Source: Paralichthys olivaceus (Eukaryota; Chordata; Actinopteri; Pleuronectiformes; Paralichthyidae). Taken from it: a DNA stretch of 64,000 nt. Below, in pieces: positions 1-16,890 of the stretch. The DNA is taken from NCBI RefSeq assembly GCF_024713975.1, contig NC_091112.1, positions 3,661,001-3,725,000 on the forward strand, written 5' to 3'. The position numbers and the translations under genes are program-made. The first letter of the stretch is position 1. Every line of letters begins with the position of its first letter. The notes under the pieces were generated by a model. That model made no database searches, was not told the DNA's origin, and worked only from the letters and a program-made list of their open reading frames with translations.

Positions 1-420
1 AGGTAGCTTCAGATCACCTAGCGAACGGGGTTAGCTCCCCGCGAGGGGGACTGAGCAGCCGCCTGCACTTAGTTTGGTCCGGCCCATGAAAGTTTCCCGC
101 TCCAGAGATTAGTCGGGACCTGTAGCCATTGGAGTGGGCACAGAAATGGCAGCGTGTGAGCGCAGCGGCTAGCGGCGGAGCTAACAGAGGAAACCAACCC
201 CCTCCCTCCACCCCGCACAGCCCTCGACGCACACCGGGGACCCGCTGCGGCCTCACCATCGAAGGAGCGAAGGACGAGCGTCTGTTAAATCTGCGTCTTC
301 ATCTGGAGCCACAGACTCAAGCTTTGTCTGTTGTTAGGGACCACTATCTGGCAGGAAGCGGCGGTGCGTGTGGGGCCTCTGCGCATGCGCGACGCATGTC
401 TCCCGTTTGGCGCGACAGGT
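1..420. promoter_or_regulatory. CpG-rich promoter-like block with NRF1 palindrome
   Basis: The first 420 bases are much richer in CpG than the AT-rich DNA that follows. They contain a perfect NRF1-type palindrome, GCGCATGCGC, at 381-390, and a CCAAT box on the minus strand near 127-133. A good splice donor (GACAG then GTGAGC) follows base 418 on the plus strand, so 300-418 could be a non-coding first exon read rightwards. No plus-strand coding exon follows before the SGK gene, which runs the other way. The block may equally serve a minus-strand gene to the left. Short open frames here show no recognisable protein. Direction and gene are undetermined. Confidence 0.5.
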
Positions 421-1389
421 GAGCGGAACGAACGCGTGTTGTTTGAACTCGTGAACCGCGATGTTCGATAAACACCGGGCTCGTGTCAGATCATGAATAA
501 ATACGCGTATCCGCACAATCTTACAGTCTTTATTTTTAAAAGCTAGCTGCGTGTTTAGCTTGAACAGGTCAGCGACTAAGTTCAAGCTAACTTTTAACTT
601 TGGAGGATACTATGACTATAAATGTCCTTCTCTTTTTAACGGTAGACAAACTGTGGGAAATACCTTTGAGACAATAATGTTTATTTATAACCGAAGAGGA
701 TATTGTTAAGTTTGAAATAAGCTGATGTTACTTCTCTAATCAGCTGTAGAAGATGTTGTTGAAATAACAACAAGTCTCTTTAACAGTAGAAAAGTTAAAG
801 TTAAGCTGACGTTGCTTCTCTTATTCACTGTGGAAGATATTTAACAATATTGTACGATAAGTACAGTGTGTAACAAATACACTAAAGTGTCACGTAAACC
901 TTAAAATATATGTCCAGATATTTTGTGTTCTGTCCAGCCCGTTGACAGAAACAAGAAAGAAAGAAAGTAAATATTCACACTTTGGAATCCAGCAGTAGTA
1001 ACTTATATACTTTACTTTTTATATCTATCATTTAACTTTCAAAATAGTTATCAATGAAATGTTTGTAGCTCTAAACTGTTTTTTAATTAATTGATTAACT
1101 TAAAAATGACAGCCTGCCACTTGCTTAAATTGCATTATGTCTTTATTAAATGTGATAATAAACCTAATAACCCTAAACAGGAAATATGAAAATCTATTAT
1201 TTTGGCTTTCACATTTTTCCCAGTATTTTTATCGGACTTTTTGTCGCCCAAACAAATAATTGACTAATGCGTAACATTGATTAATAGTGAAAATAATCTT
1301 TACTTGCAGTCCTACCGTAACATATAAATTCTTCTTAGGTAACTTTGAAGGTAGAGGGAATGCATTGCAACCAAAAACAGAACACTTTC
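421..1389. other. AT-rich intergenic stretch
   Basis: No coding exon, RNA gene or clear repeat was recognised. The stretch is AT-rich, with weakly similar motifs recurring around 590-850 (three clusters resembling ctcttnaacngtagaa), perhaps a decayed internal duplication. Confidence 0.5.
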
Positions 1390-1404
1390 CTTTTCCTTGG
1401 AGAT

Positions 1405-1410
1405 TTTATT
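1405..1410 (-). terminator. Candidate distal poly(A) signal of the SGK gene
   Basis: On the minus strand this reads AATAAA and is followed within about 30-40 bases by a G/U-rich stretch (GTGTTCTGTTTTTGG), as expected for a cleavage site near 1385-1395. A second AATAAA lies at 1793-1798. Use of either would give the kinase transcript a 3' UTR of about 1.5-1.9 kb. This is inferred from sequence only. Confidence 0.45.
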
Positions 1411-1792
1411 TGCCATTTCTGACACAGATTACAGTTCAATATTTCAGTTGATCATGTAAATCAAACTCTTTTACACAGTAGCAGTGGCATGAAAATAAAT
1501 TACACATAAAAAATACAAAACAAAAAAGTAACGCTTCCAAATATGGAAGAAAATTATCTAGAGCTGTGTGTTGCCTTATTTTTTCATTGTTATCTTCAGC
1601 AGGCTTGAAAATGCATCTTCTGTTGTAAAAACCTAAATTGGGGCAAAACAATGTCATCATGAGGAAGATGTCGGAAGATGAAGATTTCTCTTAATAATTT
1701 AATGAAAGTCAGAGATAAATAACAAATCACAATTTTGCTTTTAAGAGATCAAATGATTATTATTCTTTAAGAGTTAACAAGATTTTATTGCA

Positions 1793-1798
1793 CTTTCC
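1793..1798 (-). terminator. Candidate proximal poly(A) signal of the SGK gene
   Basis: AATAAA on the minus strand, 1.5 kb past the kinase stop codon. It has a weaker downstream element than the signal at 1405-1410, so it may be an alternative site or unused. Confidence 0.35.
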
Positions 1799-2849
1799 AG
1801 GACCATATTACGGAGTCGGCCAGTGGCTGAGAGCCAGCGCCTCCTCAACCCGGTGGTTCTTAAAATAATCAAGCACTTTTTAAAAAAAATACAGATTATT
1901 TTCTATAAAAGGGACCGAGAGGTTTAGGGAAAAGAGATATGTACACACAGTATACATGGATCAGGCCGCCTTGGACAGGCACAAGACATTCACAGTTCTT
2001 CTCTACACGATGCATAAATACAAAAAAACATTTGTAATCATAGATTTTGTATTTTGTCTGGAGTGTTTGCAAACAAACAGCAATCACTTTGATCAGTAAC
2101 TTTGAATAAGATTTATATACAGTGTGTGCTATCATTGATGTGGGCCTGTTATTGCTGGTTGAACACTCAATCAATGAGATTATGTTTGCGAACAGTAGAT
2201 ATAGATTAACACAGTCACTAGTTGTAGATGAGAAGGAGTTGGAAAAAAAAAAACTGCCTTACAGGAAATAGGATGTTCATTTAATATATTCATTTGTGTA
2301 TATTTATACTAGGAAACGTTTATAATTAAATTACAATATATGATTTTATTCAAAGTAAAGAGTGAATGTTTGTGGTTACCAAAACATGGAAAACCATTTT
2401 GGTTTTGTAATAAAATATATGTAACTTCCTCTAAACAGTACAGTGAAAAACTTTGATCTTCAGTTTATGAGGACAAGCGGGTAAAACAAAAAGTGTCGTT
2501 AAATGTGAAAGCATATCCTAGTTAACTGTTTGGTCCAAGTATCATTACGAGTGTGCAATAATGAACTGCCATAATTCCTGTGTAGTGATATGAAACACAA
2601 AGTGGAGAGATATGCAGCTGGCTAATCTCAAAGTTTGCTGAAACCTTTAAGCAGACCCTTGTTTCCTCAAGTGCAATTGAGCATTCACATGGAAAAATAT
2701 CAATGCATTATGAAATTAAAAGACGTTTTGTCGACACGTAATGTAATGAAGGCATCACCGTTTTACGGCCATCGCCCTGGTGCGAACAGAGTCCACACCA
2801 ATGAAATGGTTGTGTGGGTTTTGATAAAGCTGGCTCTTCTTGGCCAAAG

Positions 2850-2917
2850 CCGCCGCTGCCGCCGCCGCCGCCGCCGCCACCGCCGCCGCCACCGCCGCCG
2901 CCACCGCCGCCGTCGCC
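2850..2917. repeat. GCC/GGC trinucleotide repeat
   Basis: About 22 tandem triplets, mostly GCC interrupted by ACC, TGC and GTC. On the strand of the SGK gene it reads GGC with GGT interruptions and lies about 390 bases past the stop codon, inside the inferred 3' UTR. Open frames across it encode only homopolymeric Ala, Gly or Arg and are not treated as genes. Confidence 0.9.
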
Positions 2918-3303
2918 ATCATCCAAACTGCCTTTTGAACCTCAGGCACTTCTCCTCACGTCACCTCACCAGTAGCTGTGAGGTCCAGAACCATGAGATC
3001 GATGTTTTATGTCCCCAGAGTGCATCCATACTTGGCACACATGTATTGTAGAGTTGGGTGCTTGAGACAGAGGAGAGGGGCCGGTGGTGTTAAAACATGA
3101 GAGTCCCCATCTGTTCAGAAGATCCCTCATGTCCTGCCCCTCCTGGTTCATGATCAGTTAAATCCATTTATCAGGCCTTAGTTGCAGCGTCCCTCCTGTT
3201 TGCTGCTGTGTGTGTTCCTGCTGCAAATATAAGGCTCTCAATCTAGAGCTCTTGATCTGTTTCTCTTTCATTCCTCTGGACAGATGGGCAGAGGTTCAGA
3301 CGT

Positions 3304-7138
<3,835 letters not shown>

Positions 7139-7289
7139 GATGAGCGATAAGTAAATATCCGGTGGAAAGAGAAAGGACGAAAACACAAGAGAAGCTCCTG
7201 AGCACTTCTTCTCTGACCGTCAGTCAAACGCGTCGTGACCGCTCCAGACGCGCAAAGACCAAAACCCCCGAGCGCGTTCCGCTGCGCAA

Positions 7290-7460
7290 TGCTGCTGGAG
7301 ACGGTGCGCACCAGCCAGTGCCTTTATACCAAACACGTGGTTCGAGGGAGACCACACCTCCTCCCTGCCTCCCTCCCTTCTTCCGATCCTCCTTTTCTCT
7401 CTCTCTTCATCACTGTAACCACGACAACCACTTCGGGGGCGTGACGTCACGGGATTCCGC
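7290..7460 (-). promoter_or_regulatory. SGK core promoter: TATA box, E-box, CRE
   Basis: Read on the minus strand, a TATA box (GGTATAAAGG, TATAAA at 7328-7323) lies about 185 bases before the start codon. It predicts transcription from about 7297 and a 5' UTR near 160 bases. A perfect E-box CACGTG sits at 7334-7339, just upstream of the TATA box. A perfect palindromic CRE, TGACGTCA, sits at 7442-7449, about 145 bases upstream of the predicted start. The area is CpG-rich. Known SGK1 genes are immediate-early and hormone-inducible, which fits a TATA/CRE promoter. No clear palindromic glucocorticoid element was seen. Confidence 0.75.
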
Positions 7461-10400
7461 TGCAGACATACTGTGCCTGCAGGAGGAGAGGGATGACGCA
7501 GAGGAGGAGGAGGCTGTATGTGTGTGTGTGTGTGTAGGAGGGAGGGGGGCTCCTTCACACTCCCACCTCCTCATCTCCTGTCAATGGAAAAGTCCAGCTC
7601 ACTGTAATAGCCGGGCACACAAAGGGACTATGTCTCTTTTTATGGCAGAGGACAAAGAACTGCACAATGTTGCCAAATCTCCCTCCCTCTCTTTTATTTT
7701 ACTCTTCTCTCAATTTGTTTTGTTTTGAAAGGATGCAGAGAGATGTGTGTCACGACTCGTGCTTTTCAGCCCCCCCCCCTTCAACAGCCACCATTTCTCC
7801 CTCCAAACACCCACATAAAGGTTAAAAAACTGCATGAGAACTAATGCACTAATCCACTACCTACATAAATCCATTTGGTTTCCAGAAACCATTAAATACT
7901 GGGTTTCCGATGAGGTCAGGATCGTGAAGGTGACATGGAACGACCGTATTACATAAATTCAGAGAAACTGCACATGACATCATGCTCATCTAAGCTTCGG
8001 GAGTGATCGGAGCAGATGTCAGAGAGACGTGGTCCACTAACCCCCTTACATAACTGTGCCATAATGCAGACAGCTATACCGCCCAAGGACGAGAGTGATC
8101 CACATATCAATTGTGTTAGTGATTTTTCAGCACTGGTGGTTATTTGGCTTCTCTTGACGTGTTGTTGGATAACACTTAACCACTTGCAGTAAGCGTTCGG
8201 TCCTTTTGAGACCCAAACATGTTTATTTACAAAACCAGATCCACATCTGAGAAGCTGAAACCAGAAAACATTTCGCATTTAGCTTAAAAGACTAAGAAAA
8301 TCATTCAATAATTAAATACTACTTCTACTTTCCCTTACAGGAAGGATCTGAGTACTTCTTCCTCCTCCACTCTTCTCATAAACATCTGCCTCAGAGATTC
8401 GTTCATGTGTTTGTCAGAAACTTCTGGGTTTTGTCCCGTCTCTGACATGTCACATGCAGTAATAATTTAAAGGAAGTGAGACTCCACAGAACTGGTAGTT
8501 CTGGTACTGCGAAAAGAGGAAGTCTAATACCTTAGCTGTGGCGTAGGCTCAAACAAAAACTAGCTGTTGCGGAGCCAACTTGTGGCGTATCGTGTTGTAC
8601 CTGAGTAAACACTCTGAGGTCAGCCTCAGCTCCGTTTACACAGAGACACAGCAGATCGATAACACGACCCCGACACCTCTCAGGCTTTGTGTGAGGCGTC
8701 TTCCTCCCCTCATGAAGTCTCTCTCTGAATTATTCATGCGTATCATGTTCTCATCTCTAGTGACTTGTGGGAAGATAAACATGACAAGGGCCGTTCCCTT
8801 CAGCAGTGCTTGCTCTCGGTCGCTTCTCATTGATTTGCATTCTCTCTGATGTGATGCGTCAAGCTTGTGATGGAAAAGTCAAGTGCAGAGCAAACAGGTG
8901 GTTAAAGCAGCATTTTCCTTTTGGTGACGCATGGATCATTTATCAATCAAACAACAATGCTGATGATAATTGTTCAACTAGCAAATGATTTTTAAGCTCT
9001 CGCCTCTCGTGCTGATAAATTAGGGATTTTCTGTCCGGCAGAAAGTTTTAGGTGGATCCCTACAAATGAACTGAACATGCATTAGAGACGCCATCACTCA
9101 GTTTCTCTTAATAAATGTCTCCCCAGTGCCAGAGCTGTCAGGTGACAGATTCATCGGGTTTATTTAGCGCCTTCACAGAAGCTGCCCTGCTTCACAGAAT
9201 CAGGGCATCGCTCTGTCAGTCATGTGAGTGAGTGTGAGAATCACTTCTACTCGCCCACAAGTAAGAGTGTGAATCACCTGTCAGCTGCAGCTCTGGCACC
9301 GGATCTGAAGAAGTGGCAGATGCAGGGATTTTATTTTCACTTTCTTTGACATTGTGAAATGGGGTTTTCTCAGGGAGTAATTAATAGATCTTAAAGAAAA
9401 CAACCAGGCACATTTAGACTCAGGAAGTATGTGCTCTACTGGGTTGTCTCAGAAAGTCCAAGTTGCCATAAATTATTATAATCTTGATCTTTCTGTTAAA
9501 CATCAGCAAAATGTATAAATATGCCTGATTTGGTGTTAAAATACAAAATACTACAGCAGCAAAGTATTAAAAGATGTTCTGTTTTTTTTTTAAAGATTTT
9601 TTTATGTAAGGAAATTAGATGTGAAGCTGGGTGACTCTAATGTGAGGGTGAAAATGAGAGGCTCGGCATGGTGCTAATCGAACACAGCTACCTGCTTACC
9701 TCCAGTGTAGTGAGTGGGAGGCAGCAGAAGGGTAAATGAGTACAAGTAAACGGTTCCTCTGTGACCAGCTGCAGGCTCATGGGGACGGGGTCTGTAATTA
9801 CACTGTAGGTCTTAGTGATCTTACTGAGGAGTGATCATGGCCTTCACACCCACGCAGTCATGCTAATGTCATCAGCCTCTGCTCTCTGCCAGAATCTGAT
9901 CTCCCTGCAGTTCCTCTCTCCACGTTGAGCCTGCCGCCTGCATCGGTCTCTCACGTACTGCTGGCACACTATTCATACAGAGAACCGCAGAGATGCAGAC
10001 CAGTCCGACTGTGTGGCAGTGCAGACTCAGGCCTTAATGAGGAGGAGCAGATTTTTTAGTTAGAATTACAGCACCTTTGTTTCCCTCCTTAATTCTCAGG
10101 CAGAAGACGAGATGTTTTATTTGTTCTGTTCTCCACTGGGATTTGATGGCTCCTCATGTGCCTGCTTCACCAAGTAGGAAAGAGGATGTTTGTTCTCTTG
10201 TGTGATGCACACTGCTGCCCAATCATTCTATAATATTTGAATTTACTGCCATGTAATTGTAGCTGGTTCTACATATTAACAGCCATAAAACTGACTTATA
10301 TTAATGCTATAATAACCATTACTCTGGTATTAGTGCCAGTCTACAGTGTGTTTGCTCTGTTGGTGATGATTGCACTGCTGTTTGTGACTGTGCAGCAGGT

Positions 10401-13129
10401 TTCCTGTGTGGGTGACTGAAACTTTACAGTTCAGTAAAAAGGAAGCAGATAAGAAAACAGAACCTGAGTCTCATTCACCAAGTGCAGTTTCCATGTCAGC
10501 CAGACATGAGTCAGTCAACGGCACTGACTTCTGTTAGTGAATTATTTTAATGGCTCCTGTGTGAAGCAACTAGCCCCTGGACGTATTGAAAAGAAATACA
10601 ACCTGTGGCCCCATGTTATGAGCCTGCTCACTGAATTTCAACGTCACACAGGCTAGCCTTAACAAACCTAACTCACTAGCAAGGCCACCACCAAGTTATC
10701 GATTGGATCCAGTTCATGGTTTGTTTTTACAGTCTCGCTAATCCAGCGTAAACCTCATGAGGTCAGTTATCTCTTAGAGATATTCATCTGGAAAACATCC
10801 GCTGAAAATCAGTCAACCTTGGCAGCTGGAAACCGAACCAATAACTAACTTCATTAACTGTGTGTGAAGTGATTTAAATGATGACGACGAGTGGAATTAT
10901 TTTACTTTTTTGCAGCTTCATATCTCCAGAACAATCATTAAAAAGAATCAGGCATGTTTGTGTGACTGCATCGCTTATTGGCACTTCATATTCATCCAGG
11001 AAATAATTTCAGATAAATTTGGAATGAATTTCTCAAACGGCCGGTTTCCCTTTAAAGCGGAAATGAAAGCTCAGCGAGCTGTGCGTTTATTAATTTATCA
11101 GCAGGTTACTGGTCTGATCCGATCACCTGCAGGGTCATTTTTGTCCACCACCGCTCATGATGCCTCTAATCCACAAAATACTCGCTGAGCGTTTCCAGAG
11201 CACAGAGTGAAGTTAAGTTTATGTTTCTGTGAGGCTACAGAGCGGAGGCAAAATATGTGCCTATATGGATATCAGACAGTCTTAAAGGGATTTACTAACT
11301 GCTTGTGTCTGTACAGTGCAAAGGTAATATCATCTGACTACCTGCACCCAAAAGAGAATAGCTATAGCTTCATATTTCGCAAACTGACACGAGAGTGGTA
11401 TCGATGTCCTCATCTAGTTCCCAGCAAGAAAGGATAGTAGAAATGTAGGAACTATTGAAAGGGCAAATTTGGTTTTCGGTGTTTTCTTTCTTGTAGCTTT
11501 GCATTTTCTTATCAGCATCTTCGGAAGCTGAAATTGATTTTCCGACTATCACTGAACACAGGAATCATCCAGATCTTTCAGTCCTGGTTACAAAGTCGAG
11601 GCCCTGGAGCTGCTTTTATCCTCTCAGCTGACAAATGAGATGAGAAGCAGAGGAGCTGCAATGTGGAGGCGAGAGGCTCTGGGCTTTGCATTGTAAAAAT
11701 TAACCAGACAATAAGCGAACAGACAGAGAGACACAGGGGGATGATGCGTCTGAATCCAGTCATGCCGTTGCTCGTGTTGCCAAAAAGCTTTGTTATAAGC
11801 CGAGCCAATGACGTCAAAGCAAGCGGAGGGAATGCAAAAAGGAGGAGGGGAATGAGCCATCGTTAATAAACAGTCATAAACATACGAGAGCCATGATGGA
11901 ACAGAAAAGAAAGGATGCTGCTTAGGGGGCAAAGAGGAGAAGTTGCACCACGTCTCAAAGGTGCATCCTGCTCTGCTGTGCCTACAAGAGGCTGCACATT
12001 AATCCCCTCACATCTCATAACACACGTAAAGGAGCACCTACCGATGAAGGATTTCTTGCCGGTCTTCATGTCCCCCTCTGTGTTTGATTATATTTGCTAT
12101 CGAATCTCTGATGAATGAACGCCTGTCTGCTGCAGAGCGTTCAGGTGCATGTGACAAAGATGCAGTCCTCCTGTGCCTCCCTCTTCCCCTCTTCCTTCAC
12201 CGCAGCTCTGGTAAGAAAAGTCTTTGATTCTCGTGCAAAAATCACTTTTTGCACTTCCCTCTGCCGTTCCTTCCTCCTCTCGTCTCGGCTGCGCTGAGAC
12301 CAAATAGCTGAAACCAAAGATCTGTGACGCACCTGCTTTACTCCTCTGTACAAACCACCCCCTCCCCCACAACCTCCTCACCACCTCCACCCTCATCTGT
12401 TCTTTCATCCACCTGGAGCAAAACAAAAGCAGGTATCTAGTTACGGCTTCCGTGAGCGTGGGAGTCCCACTGGAGGCGAAACTGGTCTCCATGACATGGG
12501 AACCACCTGAGGAATACAGAGAGCAGACAGGAAGGTTTTTAAATCTGCTCTTAATTGGCCACCGGTGAACAAGTGGCGTGTTTGCTGCTCATCCTCCTCC
12601 TCTACCTCCTCCATTTACAGTCTCTCAGGGGTTTTAGGGGATAAAGCGACCTGGTTAGTCACACTGACAGCCCTGATTGCTTTGTTTTGCTGTCTGCCTG
12701 AGGCTATAGGCCGTCACACACAATGAGGGCCATGTGATGAAGGGAAAGGTCTACTAGGGTCGACGTACAGGAGCAACAACGGCATCATTGATGACTAACA
12801 CTCGGTGAAGAGAGACATTGAAACAATTAGTCTATCAGTTAGCTGTTGTTCCATCCTGTTTTCATTGTCTCTTTTAGGGAGTTTGTCATAACTTTCTATG
12901 AAGCCCTATGAGCTGCGGTTACTCTTCGATATCAGCTCACACCAGAGCTGTCGAGCTGAAACCATCATGCAAAAGGTTACATGCAAAACTACAATCATTT
13001 CACAATGATGAGTGAAGTTGAGGGAGGGGGATTGGGACTGACCTCATTCGGAAAATACAGTTCACATAAAATCCTCTTAGATATCAAATTCAAGCCCATT
13101 TTTGTGCCTTTGTTTCTTTATTAACCCTC

Positions 13130-13191
13130 ACAGTCTGGAGGGGGAGCGAGATGACTGTCTGTGTCAAAACCTCTTTATATACAGTCTATGG
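13130..13191 (+). repeat. Fragment of a dispersed repeat ending in tatatacagtctatgg
   Basis: The piece reads ggagcgagatgactgtctg ... tttatatacagtctatgg. It resembles the 3' part of the family described at 43325, 46740, 51351, 57515 and 60695, in forward orientation. Confidence 0.5.
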
Positions 13192-14489
13192 TCAAAACAC
13201 ATTTGAATTCCTGATTTAAAAACCGAGGGGACTCTGCATAATCAAGACTCAGACTGAGGAAACATGCATATTTACAGTGTGTCACAAATTTTACAGCTCG
13301 TTCATTCGGCCTTTATTGAGGCTGAATCTAAAGCCTCTGACGCACAGATGCTGCCGCCCTGCTGCTGAACTCCCGCCATCACCAAGCATGATTTACATTT
13401 CAAAACCACACAAGTTCAATGGAAATTTAAAAAGTCAGTCATTCAAATGATTTTCACAACCTCTCCCTCGGTCACCTTATATCTGCAGCCCTGTGTTGAA
13501 ACGAAGCAACTTCGCCAACAAACATATTTTTCCAGCCCCGCTCATCACTGTGGACAAAACTGCGTGGCATAGTTCACAGGGAAAGTGAAAATAAATACAG
13601 ACTGATATCATGTAGCTTGAGAAAGGACTGCAGGGATGTTTTCTTTGAACACAGCCCCTGTTTGTGGACGAGGCCAGATTGTCTGCACTAATTTGCATGT
13701 AATTCAAATCAGGGCCGAGTGTGACGTGAGTCGCCAGAGAGGGAGTGATGCAGAAACAGGACGTTTGAGACGTGACTTCGTTGGCACCATTGTCGAGGAT
13801 TGGAGTTGACACATAACCTCTAAGATAAACCGTTCTTGAGATATGTGAGCCACATACAGAGTTATTAGATAGATAGTTTGGGATGTAGAGAAACCGACAA
13901 GGAGTTGGTGATAATGAGGTGATGAGGTAACTGGTCAAAAGTGTGTGAGTGGGCAGGGAAGCATGGGTGATTGAAGATAAGACATGGGTGAGCAGGCGGG
14001 CATGGAGACAGGAAACTGGTCTGAAGAAACTGGTAGGCGGATGGAAAATGGCAGGTTTGGAGAGATGAAGGGACAAACAAGACCAGGAAGAAGTAGGCAG
14101 GTTGCAGATGAGGAAGCTGAAGAAAACCACAAAAATTCCCAGACTTGGGTGTTTGCAAATCACAGGCAATCCCACAAGATTGTGTTTCATTAGAACTAAA
14201 TTCAAAGATGCATCATAAGTGCTCTATCCTTTCCTTCCTCTATGCCACAGATCTACACCTTTGTTTATCTGCCACTTTCCTGCTTCAGCATTATTCAGCC
14301 AATTCACAGACACTGTGGACGGCACGGAACAAATGACCTGTGAGCAGGAGGCCAGAGAAAGGGTGAGGGATTGAGATCACTCTGTCTGAACAGTAGGTCA
14401 CTACTGGCTCAACTGCTGCTATCTTTAACCTGATTAGCCGTAGGTCAGCAGGCATGTTAGAGGAAGATCTGTCAGGTGTGTGTGGTCTG

Positions 14490-14862
14490 CGTATTACTCA
14501 TGTTGTGGAGACCGAAATCAGGGTTACAGTCACATTGTGGGGACTGAGTTTCAGGTTCAGCAAGTTAGGTTGGAGTAAATCTCCAGGAAATAAGATGTAA
14601 GTCAAGGACCAGTAGACCTCATGGGGACCAAAAGCCCGACCCTCATGAGACAAAACTAAATTTCTACGGTCCTGGTTAAGGTTAGAGGTTAAATGTGAAT
14701 TGTGATTGTAGGTTTGGTTTTGGGTTTGGCAGGAAGTGGTCATGGTCAAGGTGAGATGGACAAGGTTTTAGTTGTCCACAACGAATGTCAATGCAAAATG
14801 CAAAATACAGATAAGGATAGCTGCACAATCCTGTGTGTGTGTGTCTGTGTGTGTGTGTGCTC
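14490..14862. repeat. Degraded dispersed repeat with terminal (GT)n
   Basis: The block carries repeated gtggggac/tggggacc phrases, a ggttaaggttagaggtta core, gtccacaacgaatgtcaatg and then a (TG)n tail at 14836-14859. This arrangement resembles a repeat common in teleost genomes. It has no coding capacity and its class cannot be assigned without a repeat library. A shorter related phrase (gtggggaccagtgtgg ... gtccccacatgatg) occurs near 55510-55555. Confidence 0.5.
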
Positions 14863-15789
14863 AGCTCTTTAACTGCAAAAGTCAAGGAAGCCATGTTCCC
14901 ATGAAAATCCAGTGAAATGTGAGAGTCGTCTTTCTATAGCACCGTAAAAAGAACCATAGAAAATTAGAAAAAAATTCAGGCCCATCAACCCGAGGTCTCT
15001 GTTTGAGGGTCACCGACTAGGTGAGTGTGGATTTGAAGGGATGCACTGTAGACACGGAGGAGCTTAACACGCGCTCGCATATAAATAGAAAAAGGAGGTG
15101 GAGTCATCTTAAGAACCGTGTGATCCTACATTTCCGACATATATATACGCTGAGTCACTCTTGGCACACAGACACACAGCGGACGTCTCGATGAAACTAC
15201 ATATTTGTTTGTCTCCTGTGGTAACATCCACACATAAACAGTAGGTGTAAATAATAACATTGGTGACGGCTGAATTCCATTTAGTTGCTCCAGTTTAGGA
15301 TCTTGTTATTGTTTATGCTGCATCACCATCACACTGTCAGGGCCGGAATATAAAAACAGCCAGTGAATTTAGAGGAGGAAACATATAGACTGTGCTGCAG
15401 CACTGTTAAAAGTACGACGGCTTCATTTCTGTAACGAGGACACCGCACTTTGCTCAGACGATAGTGGAGCATATGGCCAGTCTACCCCAACGGACAGAGC
15501 TGGATGGAGAATATAATGCACAAAAATAGCCCACTGATCCCCCGCTCAGTTGCATATAATTCTCTCTGGCTTTTCATTTTTCAAACAGGTCAGAAAAAAC
15601 GTTGATGACACAGATCATTACATCACACAGATCATTGATGTTACCATTTCCTGTGGAGTAACCCTGACCTCTAATCTATCCACTAAAGAATGTCATTATC
15701 CGCCAATTCTGTGATGACAGCTTATTTTTAAGTGCACAAGAGGGTAGGTAAGAACGTGTATGTGGGTGCAATCATGCATTTATAACCCT

Positions 15790-15814
15790 GTGTGTGTGTG
15801 TGTGTGTGTGTGTG
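15790..15814. repeat. (TG)n microsatellite
   Basis: About twelve uninterrupted TG units in intergenic DNA. Confidence 0.95.
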
Positions 15815-16139
15815 CTGCAGGATGAGTTTAAATGTCTATCATGAACGCTTTGGGCTGGAAAAGTTACACAACACCTCTTATAGTCTTACCTAACTGCTAC
15901 TGGGGAGGATTATGGGGATGTGTTGGGATACTGGGAAGGGCGTGTATGTAGGAGGCTTAAGAGTATGTTCTAAATTATACGTTTGTCATATACTGAGCAT
16001 ACTTAAAACCATTAATCAGTAAATAAAGGCTCTTCAAAGAATGAGCAGGATTACTTTGCTGCCTCTATGTAGAGGGAACGCAGTTAAACCAAGTGTAAAA
16101 GTACACTGCTTTTGTACAGAACCCCCGTCCCATTGTTTT

Positions 16140-16310
16140 GAACACAATATCTCAAGAACACCTTCAGGACATTTCTTCAATTTTGGTACAAACATTCACA
16201 TGGACTCACAGGCGAGGCGGCAGGATTTGGTTTGGGTCAAAGGTCAAGTTCACTGTGACCTCACGAAACCCTTTTTGGTCTTGTGAGCTTAAGAAATCCT
16301 TGAGAGAATA
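16140..16310 (+). repeat. Dispersed repeat-like block with ggtcaaggtcactgtgacct-type core
   Basis: The block reads ctcaagaacaccttcagg, then tttggtacaaacattcacatg, then gtcaaaggtcaagttcac and tgtgacctcacgaaaccc. This order of phrases is familiar from a dispersed non-coding repeat in fish genomes. The short open frames here are accidental. Class and boundaries are uncertain. Confidence 0.5.
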
Positions 16311-16887
16311 TTTCTACTGATAACTAATAAATGAATAAATAATTTAAATAATACTTATAATAAAACCTATGGGAGCTGCAGAGAGGAGGGATCCGTTTTA
16401 TTCTTACTTTACATTTTCTCCCAGTTATGTTGTGCTGCAGGCTTTCGTGTTTTTACATAACAGTGCTGCATGACTGTTCTGTTCTTCAGCCTATAAATTA
16501 ATTCATGCACCATACTCCCAGCTGGCAGGGTGTAGCAAAGATTTAGAGATGCGACACAGAAGCATGTCTGGTCCAGTTTGTATTCATAGTTTTTGATAAA
16601 AGTGAACCAAGGAGAGCTGCGTGACCCTGAAGAGCTTTTTAATCCAGATGTACAGTTACATGTCAGAAGCGCAGGGTTAAGATTAGATGACATCACTGCC
16701 GCTGGGCATTGTTGAGCTGGTGAGGACGGTTATATCAGCCTTGAGCAGCGAGTTTAATATTAATGAGTCTGCAGAGACTGAGTTTGTGGAAAAAAGCTCT
16801 GGAGACAAGAAACAGGGAGCAGGTGCAGCGAGTAGTGGTGACGAATCACTGCACAGTTCCCGAAGAACATGACGAGAACATTTACAT

Positions 16888-16890
<3 letters not shown>

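Noticed and set aside
2635..3051. Arg/His-rich, Gly-rich and Ala-rich frames across the triplet repeat
   Set aside because: Homopolymeric translations of a GCC repeat in the inferred 3' UTR of the opposite-strand kinase gene.
7162..7728. 188-codon plus-strand frame antisense to the SGK promoter
   Set aside because: It spans the GC-rich promoter and a (GT)n tract; composition is low-complexity and explained by the CpG-rich DNA.
13477..14205. 242-codon open frame on the minus strand
   Set aside because: No recognisable domain; Ser/Thr/Pro/Leu-rich composition of random type; no splice or promoter context. A frame this long can occur by chance in 64 kb.
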